DNA of 64,000 nt, taken from positions 1,798,001-1,862,000 of the forward strand of contig CBDHEI010000002.1 in the NCBI GenBank assembly GCA_965262055.1. Reading direction: 5' to 3'. This DNA comes from G958296245 sp965262055. GTDB taxonomy: Bacteria; Chloroflexota; Dehalococcoidia; Lucifugimonadales; G958296245. Under the pieces are notes generated by a model that was not told the origin of the DNA, did no database searches, and saw nothing but the letters and a program-made list of their open reading frames with translations. Positions 8,961-18,899 of this stretch are shown here, piece by piece. Within the stretch, counting starts at the first letter, position 1. The number at the start of each line of letters is the position of its first letter. The position numbers and the translations under genes were made by a program.

Positions 8961-10370
8961 ATGTCCAGTCAAATACAACCGAGGGGGATTGTCGAGGTTA
9001 CCAAGGGGGGCGTGGACCTTCGAGTTCCGCCCAATACGCCCCGGGGGAGGACATGGCTCTACCAGTGCGCCGTCCCGTTCCAGGTGGCCGCGCGAGAGGC
9101 GGCCGTCGTCTGCAATGTCCGCGAGGGGCGTGTAAAGGGCGTAGACTTCGAGAACGGTACCGACGTCGTCCTAATCGGCGACATCGACAACGTATCCGTC
9201 CAAGGGGCGGTCCAGGTCACGCGCAACCAAGAGGAGCCCAATCCCAACACGGACCCTCCGGGTCAGCCCGCCATCATGGTCAAGTACCCGACCTGCGCCG
9301 GATTTGTTCCGATGGGGGCGAAGCGGGCCGACGGCTCTCCTCATCCCCACGCGGGAACGGGGTTCGGAATGAGCTATGCCTTCGCGTGGCGGACGGAGTA
9401 CGAGGGACCGCCTCCCTACGGCGTCAACATGTGGGGGCATGACCCGAAGACCAAGTCACAGGCCCCGACTGAGCAATACGGATACATAGAGCTCCATCAA
9501 TTTGCCTACGACGGCGACACCTTCCGCGTCGTAAGTACCGAGCGCGTATCCAGTAAAGACCTATTGGCAGGATGGGATATCTCCAACAGCGGGATGAGCA
9601 ACGCTATCCCGGACGGTGACGACCTACTTATCAGCATGGTGGGAGGGAAGGTTGGGGGCGCGACCGGCTCTGGCGTCATGCGCTGGAGACGCCAAGGAGA
9701 AGAGTGGCGCCCCGTGTCATTTATGCCCGTGACCGGCGAAGACGGGGCTGTCGAGCCATCCCTTATCCGCGATATCGACGGCACACTGCTATTCGGCGCC
9801 AGGGGTAGCCGCGATCCACGCGACTGGAAAGCGGCCGGCGCCAACAACCCGGACTACGACATCCAGGTGTGGCGCTCCGACGGCGGCGGCCAGAGCTGGT
9901 CGAAGAGCATCCACGTCCGCGGCGCCATATCGACCGCGCCCATTGCGCTGAACCAGGCCGCCGACGGGACGCCTTACATCGCGGCCAACGTCTACGAGGT
10001 CTTTCTGCACCCCCTGGGTGCGACAAAGGTCATGTTGGATGCGGAAGGCAGGCACCTCGCCGGCGGCTGGACTCGTAAGACCCTGGTTATCTGGCCATTG
10101 AATGAGGAGCGTACGGGGCTTGAGACGCCCATAGTGGCCCGCGACTGCCGGGGCGAGTGGGGACCGCCGCCCGGCGGCACGACGTGGAGGATAGACCATC
10201 CATCGGCAATGACCGTGCGGCTTGCCGACGGCCGGTGGCACAACGTGATGGCTGTCCGGGTGCTGGAGTATGGTGAGCTGACCCACGCAATGGACCCGAC
10301 ACCGCGCACCGGCACCTACCTGGAGGAGGTTATCTCAGCGGGGCAGCCCATCCCGATCTGGAATTTTTGA
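8961..10370 (+). CDS. Sialidase/BNR-like beta-propeller protein of unknown function
   Basis: A 469-residue protein without a signal peptide. The ATG at 8961 follows AGGGGAG. An Asp-box-like segment (WRSDGGGQSWSKSI) and repeated strand-turn patterns (DIDGTLLFGARGS, NQAADGTPYIAANVYEV) suggest a six-bladed sialidase-type propeller. I could not identify a catalytic set, so enzyme activity is unproven. Its place after a transporter and before a mannonate dehydratase-like gene suggests handling of a sugar or sugar acid. Confidence 0.6.
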   Translation: MSSQIQPRGIVEVTKGGVDLRVPPNTPRGRTWLYQCAVPFQVAAREAAVVCNVREGRVKGVDFENGTDVVLIGDIDNVSVQGAVQVTRNQEEPNPNTDPPGQPAIMVKYPTCAGFVPMGAKRADGSPHPHAGTGFGMSYAFAWRTEYEGPPPYGVNMWGHDPKTKSQAPTEQYGYIELHQFAYDGDTFRVVSTERVSSKDLLAGWDISNSGMSNAIPDGDDLLISMVGGKVGGATGSGVMRWRRQGEEWRPVSFMPVTGEDGAVEPSLIRDIDGTLLFGARGSRDPRDWKAAGANNPDYDIQVWRSDGGGQSWSKSIHVRGAISTAPIALNQAADGTPYIAANVYEVFLHPLGATKVMLDAEGRHLAGGWTRKTLVIWPLNEERTGLETPIVARDCRGEWGPPPGGTTWRIDHPSAMTVRLADGRWHNVMAVRVLEYGELTHAMDPTPRTGTYLEEVISAGQPIPIWNF

Positions 10371-10427
10371 CCGGCCGGATTCCCTGAAATCTATCCGGCT
10401 CCGTTGATTTCTTCCCTGACGGAGAGT

Positions 10428-10476
10428 CCAGGGAGGGCGAAGCCCTCTCTGGTGGGGGGGCTGGGGGAACCCCCAG
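10428..10476. repeat. Double-hairpin intergenic repeat
   Basis: Two hairpins lie together. One has an 11-bp stem with one mismatch and a GAA loop (10428-10452). The other is a perfect CTGGGGG/CCCCCAG stem with an AA loop (10461-10476). The pair may end the upstream transcript. In layout it resembles the hairpin cluster at 57637-57716. Confidence 0.5.
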
Positions 10477-10619
10477 AAACAACCCTTGGGCGGGTGGCTT
10501 CGGCGTGAGCTCAGCCGAACGGTAGACACCCCAACGTGCCGAACCTATGCTCGACCCGTACCCGCGCGGGTAATACCATGACTCGTGTGGAGTTGAGCGA
10601 TCATGAGAGGGGAGCGGTC

Positions 10620-11609
10620 ATGTACCTGGGAACGCAGTTTGGAGCGCTCGACGAGACGGAGCTAAGGCAGCTTGCGCAGCTGGGTGTGGAGCACGTCGAC
10701 GTAACACCCGAAGAGCATTGGACTGAGTGGACGGTCGACCTTCTTGCGTCGATCCGGGAGAGGTATGCGAAACAGGGGATTACCGTGGAGTCCATGCACT
10801 CTCCCCTCAGCTCCAGGGATGCGTTCCACAACGGCATGCCTCATGTGTTCCTGGGTCCCAGCGACGAGAGGGAGCGGGAGCTGGACGGCTTCTGCGAAAT
10901 CATCCGCATGACATCGGAGGCGGGCCTGAGGGCACTCCTCTACAACATCACCATCCTGGGGCACCTGCGAACAGGGCCGCGGTACGGCCGAGGCGGCGCA
11001 ACGGTGTCGTCCTTCAACTACGCCGACCTCGACCAGTCTTTGCCGGAGTTCGAGGGCGGCGCGGCGGACGCGGAGACGATGTGGGAGCGGATCGACTACT
11101 TCCTGGCCCGCGTCGTTCCAGTGGCGAACGAGTATGGGGTTCAGCTTGCGTGCCACCCGCAGGACCCCGGCATCAAGGACTACGAGTACCGGGGTGTGGC
11201 GCGGGTGATGGGTACGGTCGACGGACTCAAGAAGTTCACCAACATGCACGAGAGTCCCTACCACGGCCTCAACTTCTGCCAGGGCACCGTCTCGGAGATG
11301 CTCGAACGGCCGGGTGAGGAAATCTACGACGTGATCCGCTACTTTGGAAGCCGCAAGAAGATCTTCAACGTGCACTTCCGCAACATCAAGGGCGGGGTGC
11401 TGGACTTTGTGGAGGTCTTTCCAGACGAGGGCGACGTGGACATGCTACGGGCCGTTCGCACCTATAAGGAGGTCGACTACCCATACATGCTCATGCCCGA
11501 CCATGTTCCTGGTATCGACGGCGATGAGGCGCACCAGGTGGGGTTCGCATACTGCTACGGGTACATCCACGCCATGATCCAGGCGGCGAATGAAGTGACG
11601 ACGAACTGA
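10620..11609 (+). CDS. Mannonate dehydratase-like TIM-barrel enzyme (UxuA family)
   Basis: UxuA converts D-mannonate to 2-keto-3-deoxygluconate. The 3' half carries family blocks CHPQDPG, LNFCQGTVSEM, FGSRKKIFNVHFRNIKGG, FPDEGDVDML and YMLMPDHVPGI, including His/Cys/Asp metal and active-site positions. The frame is open to 10536, but I prefer the ATG at 10620. AGGGGAG lies 5 bp upstream, and MYLGTQFGALDETELRQ opens directly on the first barrel strand, giving 329 residues. It may act with the upstream transporter and dehydrogenases in hexuronate catabolism. Confidence 0.85.
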   Translation: MYLGTQFGALDETELRQLAQLGVEHVDVTPEEHWTEWTVDLLASIRERYAKQGITVESMHSPLSSRDAFHNGMPHVFLGPSDERERELDGFCEIIRMTSEAGLRALLYNITILGHLRTGPRYGRGGATVSSFNYADLDQSLPEFEGGAADAETMWERIDYFLARVVPVANEYGVQLACHPQDPGIKDYEYRGVARVMGTVDGLKKFTNMHESPYHGLNFCQGTVSEMLERPGEEIYDVIRYFGSRKKIFNVHFRNIKGGVLDFVEVFPDEGDVDMLRAVRTYKEVDYPYMLMPDHVPGIDGDEAHQVGFAYCYGYIHAMIQAANEVTTN

Positions 11610-11689
11610 CGGGCGCTGCGAACGGCAATGGTCAATGGCCCGGGATCGAGCCATGTTTTCGCCGTGCGGAGTAGCGGTTCCAGCGCGCC

Positions 11690-11723
11690 GAGCGCCGCAT
11701 CCTCCTCACCATGTGCGGCGCTC
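11690..11723. terminator. Bidirectional hairpin between convergent genes
   Basis: GAGCGCCGCA at 11690-11699 pairs perfectly with TGCGGCGCTC at 11714-11723 across a 14-base loop. It sits between convergent genes ending at 11609 and 11806. There is no U-tract, so it is a probable rather than certain terminator. Confidence 0.5.
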
Positions 11724-11805
11724 TAGCTTGACCCTTCGGTACTTGTTCTCGGTGTGGTGTGTCAGGCGCCGGGCTTTGCTCAGCCCCGCAAGCCCCCTTG
11801 GAGGG

Positions 11806-14800
11806 CTATTCTTCTTCCTCCGGGAGCAGCACCACCTTCACGTAGCGGTCTTCAGTGAGGTAGCGCCGCGCCGCGTCCGCCACCTGCTCCAGGGTCAACG
11901 CCTCCAACCACTCGTCGAAGCCAAATATCTCCTCGAACGGCTTGCCCCGTTGCATCGCGGCCCTGATCTGATTCAGCCAGAAGCCGTTGTCCCGTAGCTG
12001 CTCCTCTCGCGGAGTACTCAGAAGCTCCTTCACCGTGTCCAGGTACTTCTGCTCACCCCCTTCGCGCAGCCAATCCAGTTCCTTCAACACCTCCCCAAAG
12101 AGCTCTTCCGCACGGGCAGGGTCACTGCCGAAGATGATGGAGACCTGGTACTCGGGGTCCGGCAGGAACCTGGCTCTCGCATTCACACCGATGCTATACG
12201 TTCCGCCGAGCTGCTCCCGCACTCGCTCGCGCAGCCGGATCTGGAGCATCTCGCCTACCGCCCCAAGCGTCAGCGCCTCCTGGCCGCTCCACTCCATGTC
12301 GCCGGCGTACACCAAGATCGTGGTGCTGCGCGGTTCGATGCCGATGCGGACGACGTGGTCCTCCAGTCCCGCCGGTGGGTCGATCCCTACGTCACGCCAC
12401 TGCTCGGCGCGCCCGCCGGTCGGCAGGCTGGCCAGATATGTCGCGGTCAGCGACCGCAGATCTTCCCAGTCGAAGGCGCCCACGAAGACGAACGTCGCGT
12501 CCCCCAGGTCCGCGAACCGGTCGGCGTACACCGCTTCCGCGCGCTCAAGGCTCAACTCCTCCAGCAGCTCGAGGCTCAGGGTCCGACGGCGGAAGTGGCT
12601 CTGTGCTAGCACGGTGTTAGCGGTGTCGTAGAGGACTGCGTCCGGCTGGGACGCGCGAGTCTCAGCCAGGCTGCGCCGGCTCGACTCGTACCGCTCGAAG
12701 TATGCAGGGTCCAGCCTAGGCGCGGTTGCGTAAAGTGTAATCAGCTGGAACAGGGTCTCCAGGTCGTCGGGGGAGGCGTTGCCTCTGAAGCCCTCGAAAA
12801 GCTCATCTATATAGGGGGACACCGAGACTCTCTTGCCCGCCAGCAGCTTGTCCAGCGTCACGCTGTCGTGCAGGCCGGCGCCGCTGCCGTCAACCAGCGT
12901 GGCTGCGTACTGAGCGGACACATGGTCCGCGTCGGCAACCAGCGAGTGGCCTCCAGGGCTGTGGGCGCTGAACCTCACCTCGTCATTGCGGAAGTCCGTC
13001 TGCTTGGCGATTACGGTAATGCCGTTGGACAGTGTCCAGCGTATCGCGTCGATAGACTCGATCCGCTCTTCCCCGGTGATGCTCCCCGGAGTCGGCAGCG
13101 TCGCCAGCAGCGGGACATCGTCGAAGTCCTCTACGTAGGGCTCAACCTCCAGCGTGTCGGCCGACTCTAGCTGTGTCTGCAGCGCCGTGGCAAGTTCACC
13201 GTCTGCATCGGCGTCAGGCTCTCCGGGCCGAAACACCAGCAGCACAGTGTTCGCAAGCTCGGTCCAGGAGGCCGCTATCTCATCGATCTCCGACAACGAG
13301 ATCTGAGGCAGCAGCTCTTGGTACAGCTCCCACTCAGCCTCGATGCCTGGGGACGGGGTCTCGTCCAGGAAGTGGTCCACGTACTCCTGGACCAGATCGG
13401 GCGACTCCCGCTGGTCGCGCTCCTTGTACACGCTTTCCACTGAGCTCAGGAGGGTAACCTTCTCGCGGGCCAGCTCGCCGTCGGTGAAGCCATGCTGCCG
13501 GGCACGCTGCATCTCCTCCAGCACAGCCTCGAAACCTCGCTCGACGCCGCCCTGCTGCACCCATGCCGAGAAGCCCAGGATGTCCGCCGGCCCCACAAAC
13601 CCGAAGCGATCGCCTCCGGCCCACAGGTAGGGAGCATCGGCGACCTGGGCCCGCTCGAACAGGCGCGCGTTCAACATCATGAACGCAAGGCTCTCCGCCA
13701 CGAAGCGCCGGAATCCCGCAAGGTCTTGGCCGATGCCGGCCGGGACCTTGCGGTACAGGCTCACCTGGGTGCCGGGCGCCTCGGGATCGGTGAACACCAC
13801 CACGCGCGGCTCGTCGTGGTAGGGAATGTCGAAGAGCGGCCGGTCGGTGGAAGGCGCCACGGCGGCGCGCTCCTGCAAAGCCTCGCCCTCGGGAGGCGGC
13901 GCAAAGTGTTGCTTCACCTTGGCCTCGATCTCCTCGGTATCGAAGTCGCCAACGGCGACCACCGCCATCAGGTCGGGCCTGTACCAGCTCTCGTAGAAGT
14001 CCCTGAGGCGCTCCACGGGCGCGGTCTCGATCACCTCGGTCAGGCCGATGGGGCTCCGGTCGCTGTAGCGCGAGGAGCCAAAGATCGCCGGGAACAGCTG
14101 GGCATCGAGGCGTGAGTCGGACCCCTGTCCCAGGCGCCACTCCTCAAGGATCACGCCACGCTCCAGCTCCACCTCCTCGGGCGCGAAGCTAACTGCGTAT
14201 GCCCAGTCACTGAGTATCTGGAACGCGGTTTTCAAGATGTCGGGATCGTCGGTCGGGAACTCCAGCCAGTACAGGGTGTAGTCGTAGCTGGTCCCGGCGT
14301 TCACGTGGGCTCCAAGGGTGCTGCCTATCGACTCGAGGTATTCGATTATCTGCTGTTTTTCGAAGCGCTCGGTGCCATTGAACGCCATGTGCTCGACGAA
14401 GTGCGCCAGCCCGCGCTGGTCTTCCTCTTCGAGCGCCGAGCCGACCTTCAATACCAGCGACAACTGGGCCCGGTTGCGCGGTTCCTCGTTATGCCTGACG
14501 TAGTAGGCCATGCCATTGGGAAGAGTGCCGCGGACCACCGAGGGATCGAAGGCGAGGGCAGCGTCGGGCGTAGATACCGGCGCGGCGGTGGCCGTGGGAG
14601 TTGGAGTGGGCGTGGGTGTAGCCGTGGGAGATGGAGTAGGTGTGGGCGTGGGTGTAGCCGTAGGTGCTGGAGTAGGCGTGGGCGTGGGTGTAGCCGTGGG
14701 AGTTGGAGTGAGCGTGGGTGTAGCCCGTGGGAGATGGAGTAGGTGTGGGCGTGGCGGTAGCCGTGGGAGATGGAGTAGGCGTGGCTGTGGCTGTAGCTGT

Positions 14801-15040
14801 AGCCGTGGGAGTTGGAGTAGGAGTAGGAGTGAGCGTGGGCGTAGCCGTGGGAGATGGAGTAGGCGTGGCTGTAGCTGTAGCCGTGGGAGTTGGAATGGGC
14901 GTGGGCGTGTCTACAACAGGGGTGGCGGTGGCTGTGGGTGTTGGAGTTGCAGTGGGCGAAGGTCCGAAATCGCACCCTGCAACTGCCACCGCAAACAGTG
15001 CTATGCAAACAACGACTACCGACTTCAGCTTTGCGCTCAT
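11806..15040 (-). CDS. M16-family zinc peptidase lipoprotein, frameshifted in its Thr-Pro linker
   Basis: A large insulinase-type peptidase. From 15040 the N-terminus is a lipoprotein signal (lipobox AVAGC, Cys23) followed by about 130 residues of TPTPTA repeats. The catalytic HFVEH zinc motif lies at 14389-14403, with a downstream Glu in VELERGVILEEW, and a second M16 domain pair fills the C-terminus. The frame is broken once. An extra C at 14724-14726 (CCC where sister repeat units have CC) shifts the upstream frame into histidine-rich nonsense. Removing one base gives a single 1077-residue protein. It could be a sequencing slip, a recent mutation or phase variation. Confidence 0.8.
14590..14965. 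repeat. Thr-Pro-encoding short tandem repeat tract
   Basis: About 375 bp of imperfect units such as GTAGCCGTGGGAGATGGAGT and GTAGGCGTGGGCGTG on the plus strand. On the minus strand they encode the TPTPTATATP linker of the M16 peptidase. The run is prone to slippage and holds the single-base frameshift at 14724-14726. Confidence 0.85.
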
Positions 15041-15118
15041 CTATCTCGTCTCCCAGTGGTCCAGTACGAACCTTAAGTTCTCGATTTATCCATCCTGGTG
15101 GGCTGCAGAAGCAGGCTA

Positions 15119-16048
15119 TTAGTCTTGAAACGGGCGGCCTGGCTCTACTACCAACTCTTCGCCGTGGGTGGAGTCCCGCACGTCTATGGTCGTCCCGCGC
15201 AGTTTCGCCGGAAGAGGGGCCTGCACAAGCAGTACCGAGTCTGCTCCGACCGAGACTATGTCGTCGCCTTCCCTTGGGATGTCGAGCCCAAGCACAATAT
15301 CGCCAGTCTCGGCGGGAATGAACCGCAGGAGCTGGCCGGGGCCGGGGCTCATGCGGTACAGCACTCTCCTGAGGTAGACGGTCGCCCTGTCCGTAATCGT
15401 CAGCGTATCGAAGGCAGGGCCTTCGGCCACATCGACGGGGTCGGTTGCCTCATCGCGCGAAGTGATGGCTGCCCTATCCCCCTGTCCATCCGTGCGCTCG
15501 GCCTCCGCCGTCGGTCCGGATGCCTCTACGGGTGTGGCCAAGCCTCTCCGGCGGACCGCGCGACTGACATTCTGGTCCATGTCCATCACATGGCGTTCCA
15601 GTGCCTCGATCTCGGAGCCAAGCGACCTGATACGGTCTGCGGTGGACCTGAGCGCCGTCTCGCCGCGCCGCACCTCGGCAGCCCTGCGGTCCATCTCGGC
15701 CTCCATGCTGGTCAGTCTGCTCCCGAGTCTGGACGCCTCGGCGTCGAGCCTGAAGCGCGACTGTTCGGGCTCCGTCTGACCGGGCTGGTCGAGCTTGCGC
15801 TGGGACCATCTCCGCGCCTCCTCGGCCTGGCGGCGCGCCTCCTCCTCCCTTCGGCGTACATCGGCCTCCGTGGACCGGACCTGCGAAACGTGCTTGGTGG
15901 AGCGCTCCAGCGCGCTGCGCAGGCGGTTGTGGCGCCTTCTTTCCTCAGCAAGGGCTTCGCGGGCCTCTTCCAGGTCCCGCTTTGCCCGGGCCAGTCTGTC
16001 CGAGGCTTCCCGGACCTCCTCGTTCGAGCCTGAGAGCGCCGCCGCCAT
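15119..16048 (-). CDS. Coiled-coil protein with a cysteine-free HesB/IscA-like C-terminal domain
   Basis: A 309-residue cytoplasmic protein. Residues about 8-165 are strongly charged heptad-like sequence (ARAKRDLEEAREALAEERRR and similar), indicating a long coiled coil. Residues about 213-305 follow the pattern of iron-sulfur carrier domains (LTITDRATVYLRRVL, then a GDDIVSVGADSVLLV strand pair and LRGTTIDVRD), yet contain no cysteine at all. Cluster binding is therefore unlikely and the fold may serve another role. It starts 5 bp after rpe in the same operon. The domain call is by eye. Confidence 0.6.
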   Translation of the reverse strand: MAAALSGSNEEVREASDRLARAKRDLEEAREALAEERRRHNRLRSALERSTKHVSQVRSTEADVRRREEEARRQAEEARRWSQRKLDQPGQTEPEQSRFRLDAEASRLGSRLTSMEAEMDRRAAEVRRGETALRSTADRIRSLGSEIEALERHVMDMDQNVSRAVRRRGLATPVEASGPTAEAERTDGQGDRAAITSRDEATDPVDVAEGPAFDTLTITDRATVYLRRVLYRMSPGPGQLLRFIPAETGDIVLGLDIPREGDDIVSVGADSVLLVQAPLPAKLRGTTIDVRDSTHGEELVVEPGRPFQD

Positions 16049-16053
16049 TGCGC

Positions 16054-16728
16054 TCAGTGCCCCGTCGCCTCGGTCCTGATCCGGGCGATGGCGTCCGCAA
16101 CCGGCGCAGGGCCTCCATAGACGGCGCTCCCCGCAACGAGCACGTCGGCGCCAGCTTCGACCACCGCGCGGGCGGTGCCGGGCGCGATGCCCCCGTCCAC
16201 CTCCAGCTCGGCGTCCAAGCCCAGATCGTCGAGCATGGCCCTCACTCGGCGGACCTTGTCGATGGCGCTGACGATAAACTTCTGCCCTCCCAACCCGGGG
16301 TTGACGCTCATGACGAGCACGAGGTCCACGTCTTTGACAATCTCCTCGATGGCAGAGACCGGCGTTGCCGGATTGATCGCGACCCCGGGCCTGGCGCCGG
16401 CCTCCCGGACCATCTGCACGACGCGGTGGATGTGGGCGCTCGACTCAGCGTGTACCGTCATCATGTCGGCGCCGGCCTGCGCCATCTCCTCCACGTACCG
16501 CTCGGGTGGCGTGACCATCATGTGCACGTCGAGGGGAAGGGACGTCCAGCGGCGGATGGCCTGCACCATGGCCGGGCCGAAGGTGAGGGTAGGCACGAAT
16601 CGGCCGTCCATCACGTCCACGTGAATATAGTCCGCGCCGCCCTCGGCCGCTTCGGAGACCTGCTCTCCCATGCGGCTGAAGTCGGCGGCCAGTATCGACG
16701 GCGCGATCTTGACCGGCCGCTCAGTCAT
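16054..16728 (-). CDS. rpe: Ribulose-phosphate 3-epimerase
   Basis: A 224-residue TIM-barrel enzyme that interconverts ribulose 5-phosphate and xylulose 5-phosphate. All family blocks are present: KIAPSILAADFSRM, the metal-ligand strand YIHVDVMDGRFVPTLTFGP, LDVHMMV, VLVMSVNPGLGGQKFI, and VDGGI near the C-terminus. The start overlaps the end of argH by 8 bp, showing translational coupling. Length is typical. Confidence 0.96.
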   Translation of the reverse strand: MTERPVKIAPSILAADFSRMGEQVSEAAEGGADYIHVDVMDGRFVPTLTFGPAMVQAIRRWTSLPLDVHMMVTPPERYVEEMAQAGADMMTVHAESSAHIHRVVQMVREAGARPGVAINPATPVSAIEEIVKDVDLVLVMSVNPGLGGQKFIVSAIDKVRRVRAMLDDLGLDAELEVDGGIAPGTARAVVEAGADVLVAGSAVYGGPAPVADAIARIRTEATGH

Positions 16729-18067
16729 CGGCTTCCGCCCTCAGCGTCCGCTCCGCCGCCTGTAGGGCTAGCTTCACCCGGCCCGGCGCTGTGCCCCCGG
16801 GAACGTCACGCGCCTCTATGGACGAGTCGACGGTTATGTCGAGCACGTCGGGTGCGAACAGGCCGGAGAAGAGCCGGTACTCCTCCAGCTCCAGGTCCGG
16901 GAGCGTCCTGTCGCCATCCGACGCGTAGCTGGACAGCCGGGCTGACACCCCGTGGGCTTCTCTGAAAGGCATCCCCTTCGCCACAAGGTAGTCCGCGATG
17001 TCCGTCGCCAGGACGTGGCTTCCCTCGGCAACGCGGCGCATCCTCGAGGCGTCCAGCTCCAGGGACGCGTACATGCCCCTCATGACCCGTAGGGTGCCTA
17101 GGAGGGTGTCCAGGCTGTCGAAGAACCCCTCCTTGTCCTCCTGGAGGTCGCGGTTGTAGGTGAGCGGCAGACCCTTCAGGACCGTCAGCAGGGACACCAG
17201 GTTGCCGATGACGCGTCCGGTCTTGCCCCGCGCCAGCTCCGCAAAGTCGGGGTTCCGCTTCTGGGGCATCATGCTGCTGCCGGTCGTGTACTCGTCCGAC
17301 AGCCGCGCGAACCCGAACTCCTCCGAAGACCATATGACCAGCTCTTCGCCCATGCGCGACATGTGGACCGCGCACGCGGCAGCGGCCGAGTGGAAGTCGA
17401 GCAGGAAGTCGCGGTCTGAGACGGCGTCCATGCTGTTGGCGCTTACCGACCCAAAGCCCAGCTCTTCGGCTACAGACTCGCGGTCGATGGGGTAGGGCAC
17501 GCCGGCGAGCGCTCCACTGCCCAGAGGCATCACGTCGGCCCGCTGCCGCGCCTGCCGGAAGCGCTCCGCGTCCCGCCCCAGCATCTCGAAGTAGGCCAGC
17601 ATGTGGTGGGCGAAGTAGACGGGCTGAGCGCGCTGCAGGTGCGTATACCCCGGAATCACAGCCGAACCGTTGGCCCTGGCCCTGGCCACAAGCGTCCGCC
17701 GGAGGCCGTGTATCTCGGCCAGCACCTCGCCAATGGCGCCCTTCGCGTAGAGCCGCATGTCCGTCGCGACCTGGTCGTTCCGGGAGCGCGCCGTGTGCAG
17801 CCTGCCCGCGGCGGCGCCGATCTTCTCGTGGAGGCGCCGCTCGATGTTCATGTGGATGTCTTCGAGCTCTTCGCGCCAGGGGAAGCTGCCGTCCTCGATC
17901 TCCGTCCGGACCTCCTTCAGGCCCGCCAGGATCGCGTCCCTGGCCTCGTCCGTGATGATCCCCTGGCGTGCAAGCATCCGGGCGTGCGCCATCGAGCCGG
18001 CTATGTCCTGCCTGTAGAGGCGCCGGTCATAGTGAATCGAGACCGTATAGCTTGATGCCGTGTCCAT
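16721..18067 (-). CDS. argH: Argininosuccinate lyase
   Basis: Splits argininosuccinate into arginine and fumarate, the last step of arginine synthesis. It shows the fumarase/aspartase signature SSMMPQKRNPDFAELARGK, the HTARSRNDQVATDMRLY block and PGYTHLQRAQPV. The usual N-terminal WGGRF segment is missing. The protein begins MDTASSYTVSIHYDRRLYRQ, and an in-frame TAG lies two codons upstream, so this short start is forced. At 448 residues it is still near family length. The loss might affect the active-site loop but is not necessarily fatal. Confidence 0.95.
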   Translation of the reverse strand: MDTASSYTVSIHYDRRLYRQDIAGSMAHARMLARQGIITDEARDAILAGLKEVRTEIEDGSFPWREELEDIHMNIERRLHEKIGAAAGRLHTARSRNDQVATDMRLYAKGAIGEVLAEIHGLRRTLVARARANGSAVIPGYTHLQRAQPVYFAHHMLAYFEMLGRDAERFRQARQRADVMPLGSGALAGVPYPIDRESVAEELGFGSVSANSMDAVSDRDFLLDFHSAAAACAVHMSRMGEELVIWSSEEFGFARLSDEYTTGSSMMPQKRNPDFAELARGKTGRVIGNLVSLLTVLKGLPLTYNRDLQEDKEGFFDSLDTLLGTLRVMRGMYASLELDASRMRRVAEGSHVLATDIADYLVAKGMPFREAHGVSARLSSYASDGDRTLPDLELEEYRLFSGLFAPDVLDITVDSSIEARDVPGGTAPGRVKLALQAAERTLRAEADD

Positions 18068-18070
18068 CGC

Positions 18071-18427
18071 CTACAGTAGCAGCATCTCTACGCGATTCAG
18101 CTTCCCAGACACTGGGTCGGCCTCGAACCCAAGGGACTCCAAGGCCGTCACTCCCATGATGGGCGGGTCGTCCTCGTCTCCGAATATCGCCCCCGCCGCA
18201 CCGAGTTCACCATCGCAATGCATCGTCACGTTGCCGATGTCGCGCGTTACCTCTCCGCCGAACCCGCGGAACCGCTTGCTACCAATCCGGGGTATGCCCA
18301 GCCGCTCCAACAGGCTTGCGGGTAGAACGCTGAGCGTCGCCCCGGTGTCCACCAGCACCCTGATCTCCTCGCTGGTCTCCGGCGTCGATGGGTTCGACAC
18401 ACCAACGACGACGTATATGAACCCCAT
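18071..18427 (-). CDS. Retropepsin-like (clan AA) aspartic protease domain protein
   Basis: A 118-residue protein with the active-site motif LVDTGATLSVLP and a later hydrophobic-glycine strand (IMGVTALESLGFEADP), as in small single-domain retroviral-type aspartic proteases of bacteria. I chose the ATG at 18427. Upstream residues in the same frame are low-quality and overlap the MaoC gene. The start lies one base past the MaoC stop and the gene ends 3 bp before argH, so it sits tightly inside the operon. Substrate unknown. Confidence 0.8.
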   Translation of the reverse strand: MGFIYVVVGVSNPSTPETSEEIRVLVDTGATLSVLPASLLERLGIPRIGSKRFRGFGGEVTRDIGNVTMHCDGELGAAGAIFGDEDDPPIMGVTALESLGFEADPVSGKLNRVEMLLL

Positions 18428-18428
18428 C

Positions 18429-18899
18429 CTAAGCTCCTCTCTTCGCCACCAGGAAGCGCCGCCTGAGCGTGAGCACCTTCTCGCCACGCTGGTTGATGCC
18501 CCTACTCTCCATGTATACGACGCCCCGGTCCGGGCGGTTCCGCGACTGCCGCACCTCGAGGATTTCGCTCTCGGCATAGATCGTGTCCCCCTGGAACACG
18601 GGGCCGTCGTGCGTGATGCGCTCGTACTCGAGGTTTGCGACGGCCTTGCCCGACGTGTCCCGGACGCTCATCCCCACCACCAGGCTCAGGACCAGGGTGC
18701 CCACGACCAGCACCTGACCGTGCTGGTGCTCCTTCATGTAGTTCTCGTCGGTGTGGAGCGGGTTGTCGTTCCTGGTTAGCAGGGAGAACAGGTGGTTGTC
18801 GGCCTCGGTGATGGTCTTCCCCGGCCAGTGCTTGAACACCTGGCCCGCCTCGAAGTCATCCAGGTAGCCGCCAAAGCTATCTCTCGCGTCGTGGACCAT
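18429..18899 (-). CDS. MaoC-family (hotdog fold) hydratase
   Basis: A 156-residue MaoC-like protein, probably an (R)-specific enoyl-CoA or related hydratase. The catalytic motif appears as NDNPLHTDENYMKE (Asp and His spaced as in the family). The overall pattern (DDFEAGQVFKHWPGKTITEADNHLFSLLT) resembles mesaconyl-CoA hydratase-like members. The frame is open to 18956, but the methionine at 18899 (MVHDARDSFGGY) gives the normal N-terminus. It follows the acyl-CoA dehydrogenase by about 100 bp, suggesting a shared acyl-CoA pathway. Confidence 0.85.
   Translation of the reverse strand: MVHDARDSFGGYLDDFEAGQVFKHWPGKTITEADNHLFSLLTRNDNPLHTDENYMKEHQHGQVLVVGTLVLSLVVGMSVRDTSGKAVANLEYERITHDGPVFQGDTIYAESEILEVRQSRNRPDRGVVYMESRGINQRGEKVLTLRRRFLVAKRGA

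Noticed and set aside
14448..15008. His/Tyr/Ser-rich open frame in the M16 linker
   Set aside because: Off-frame reading of the Thr-Pro tandem repeat.
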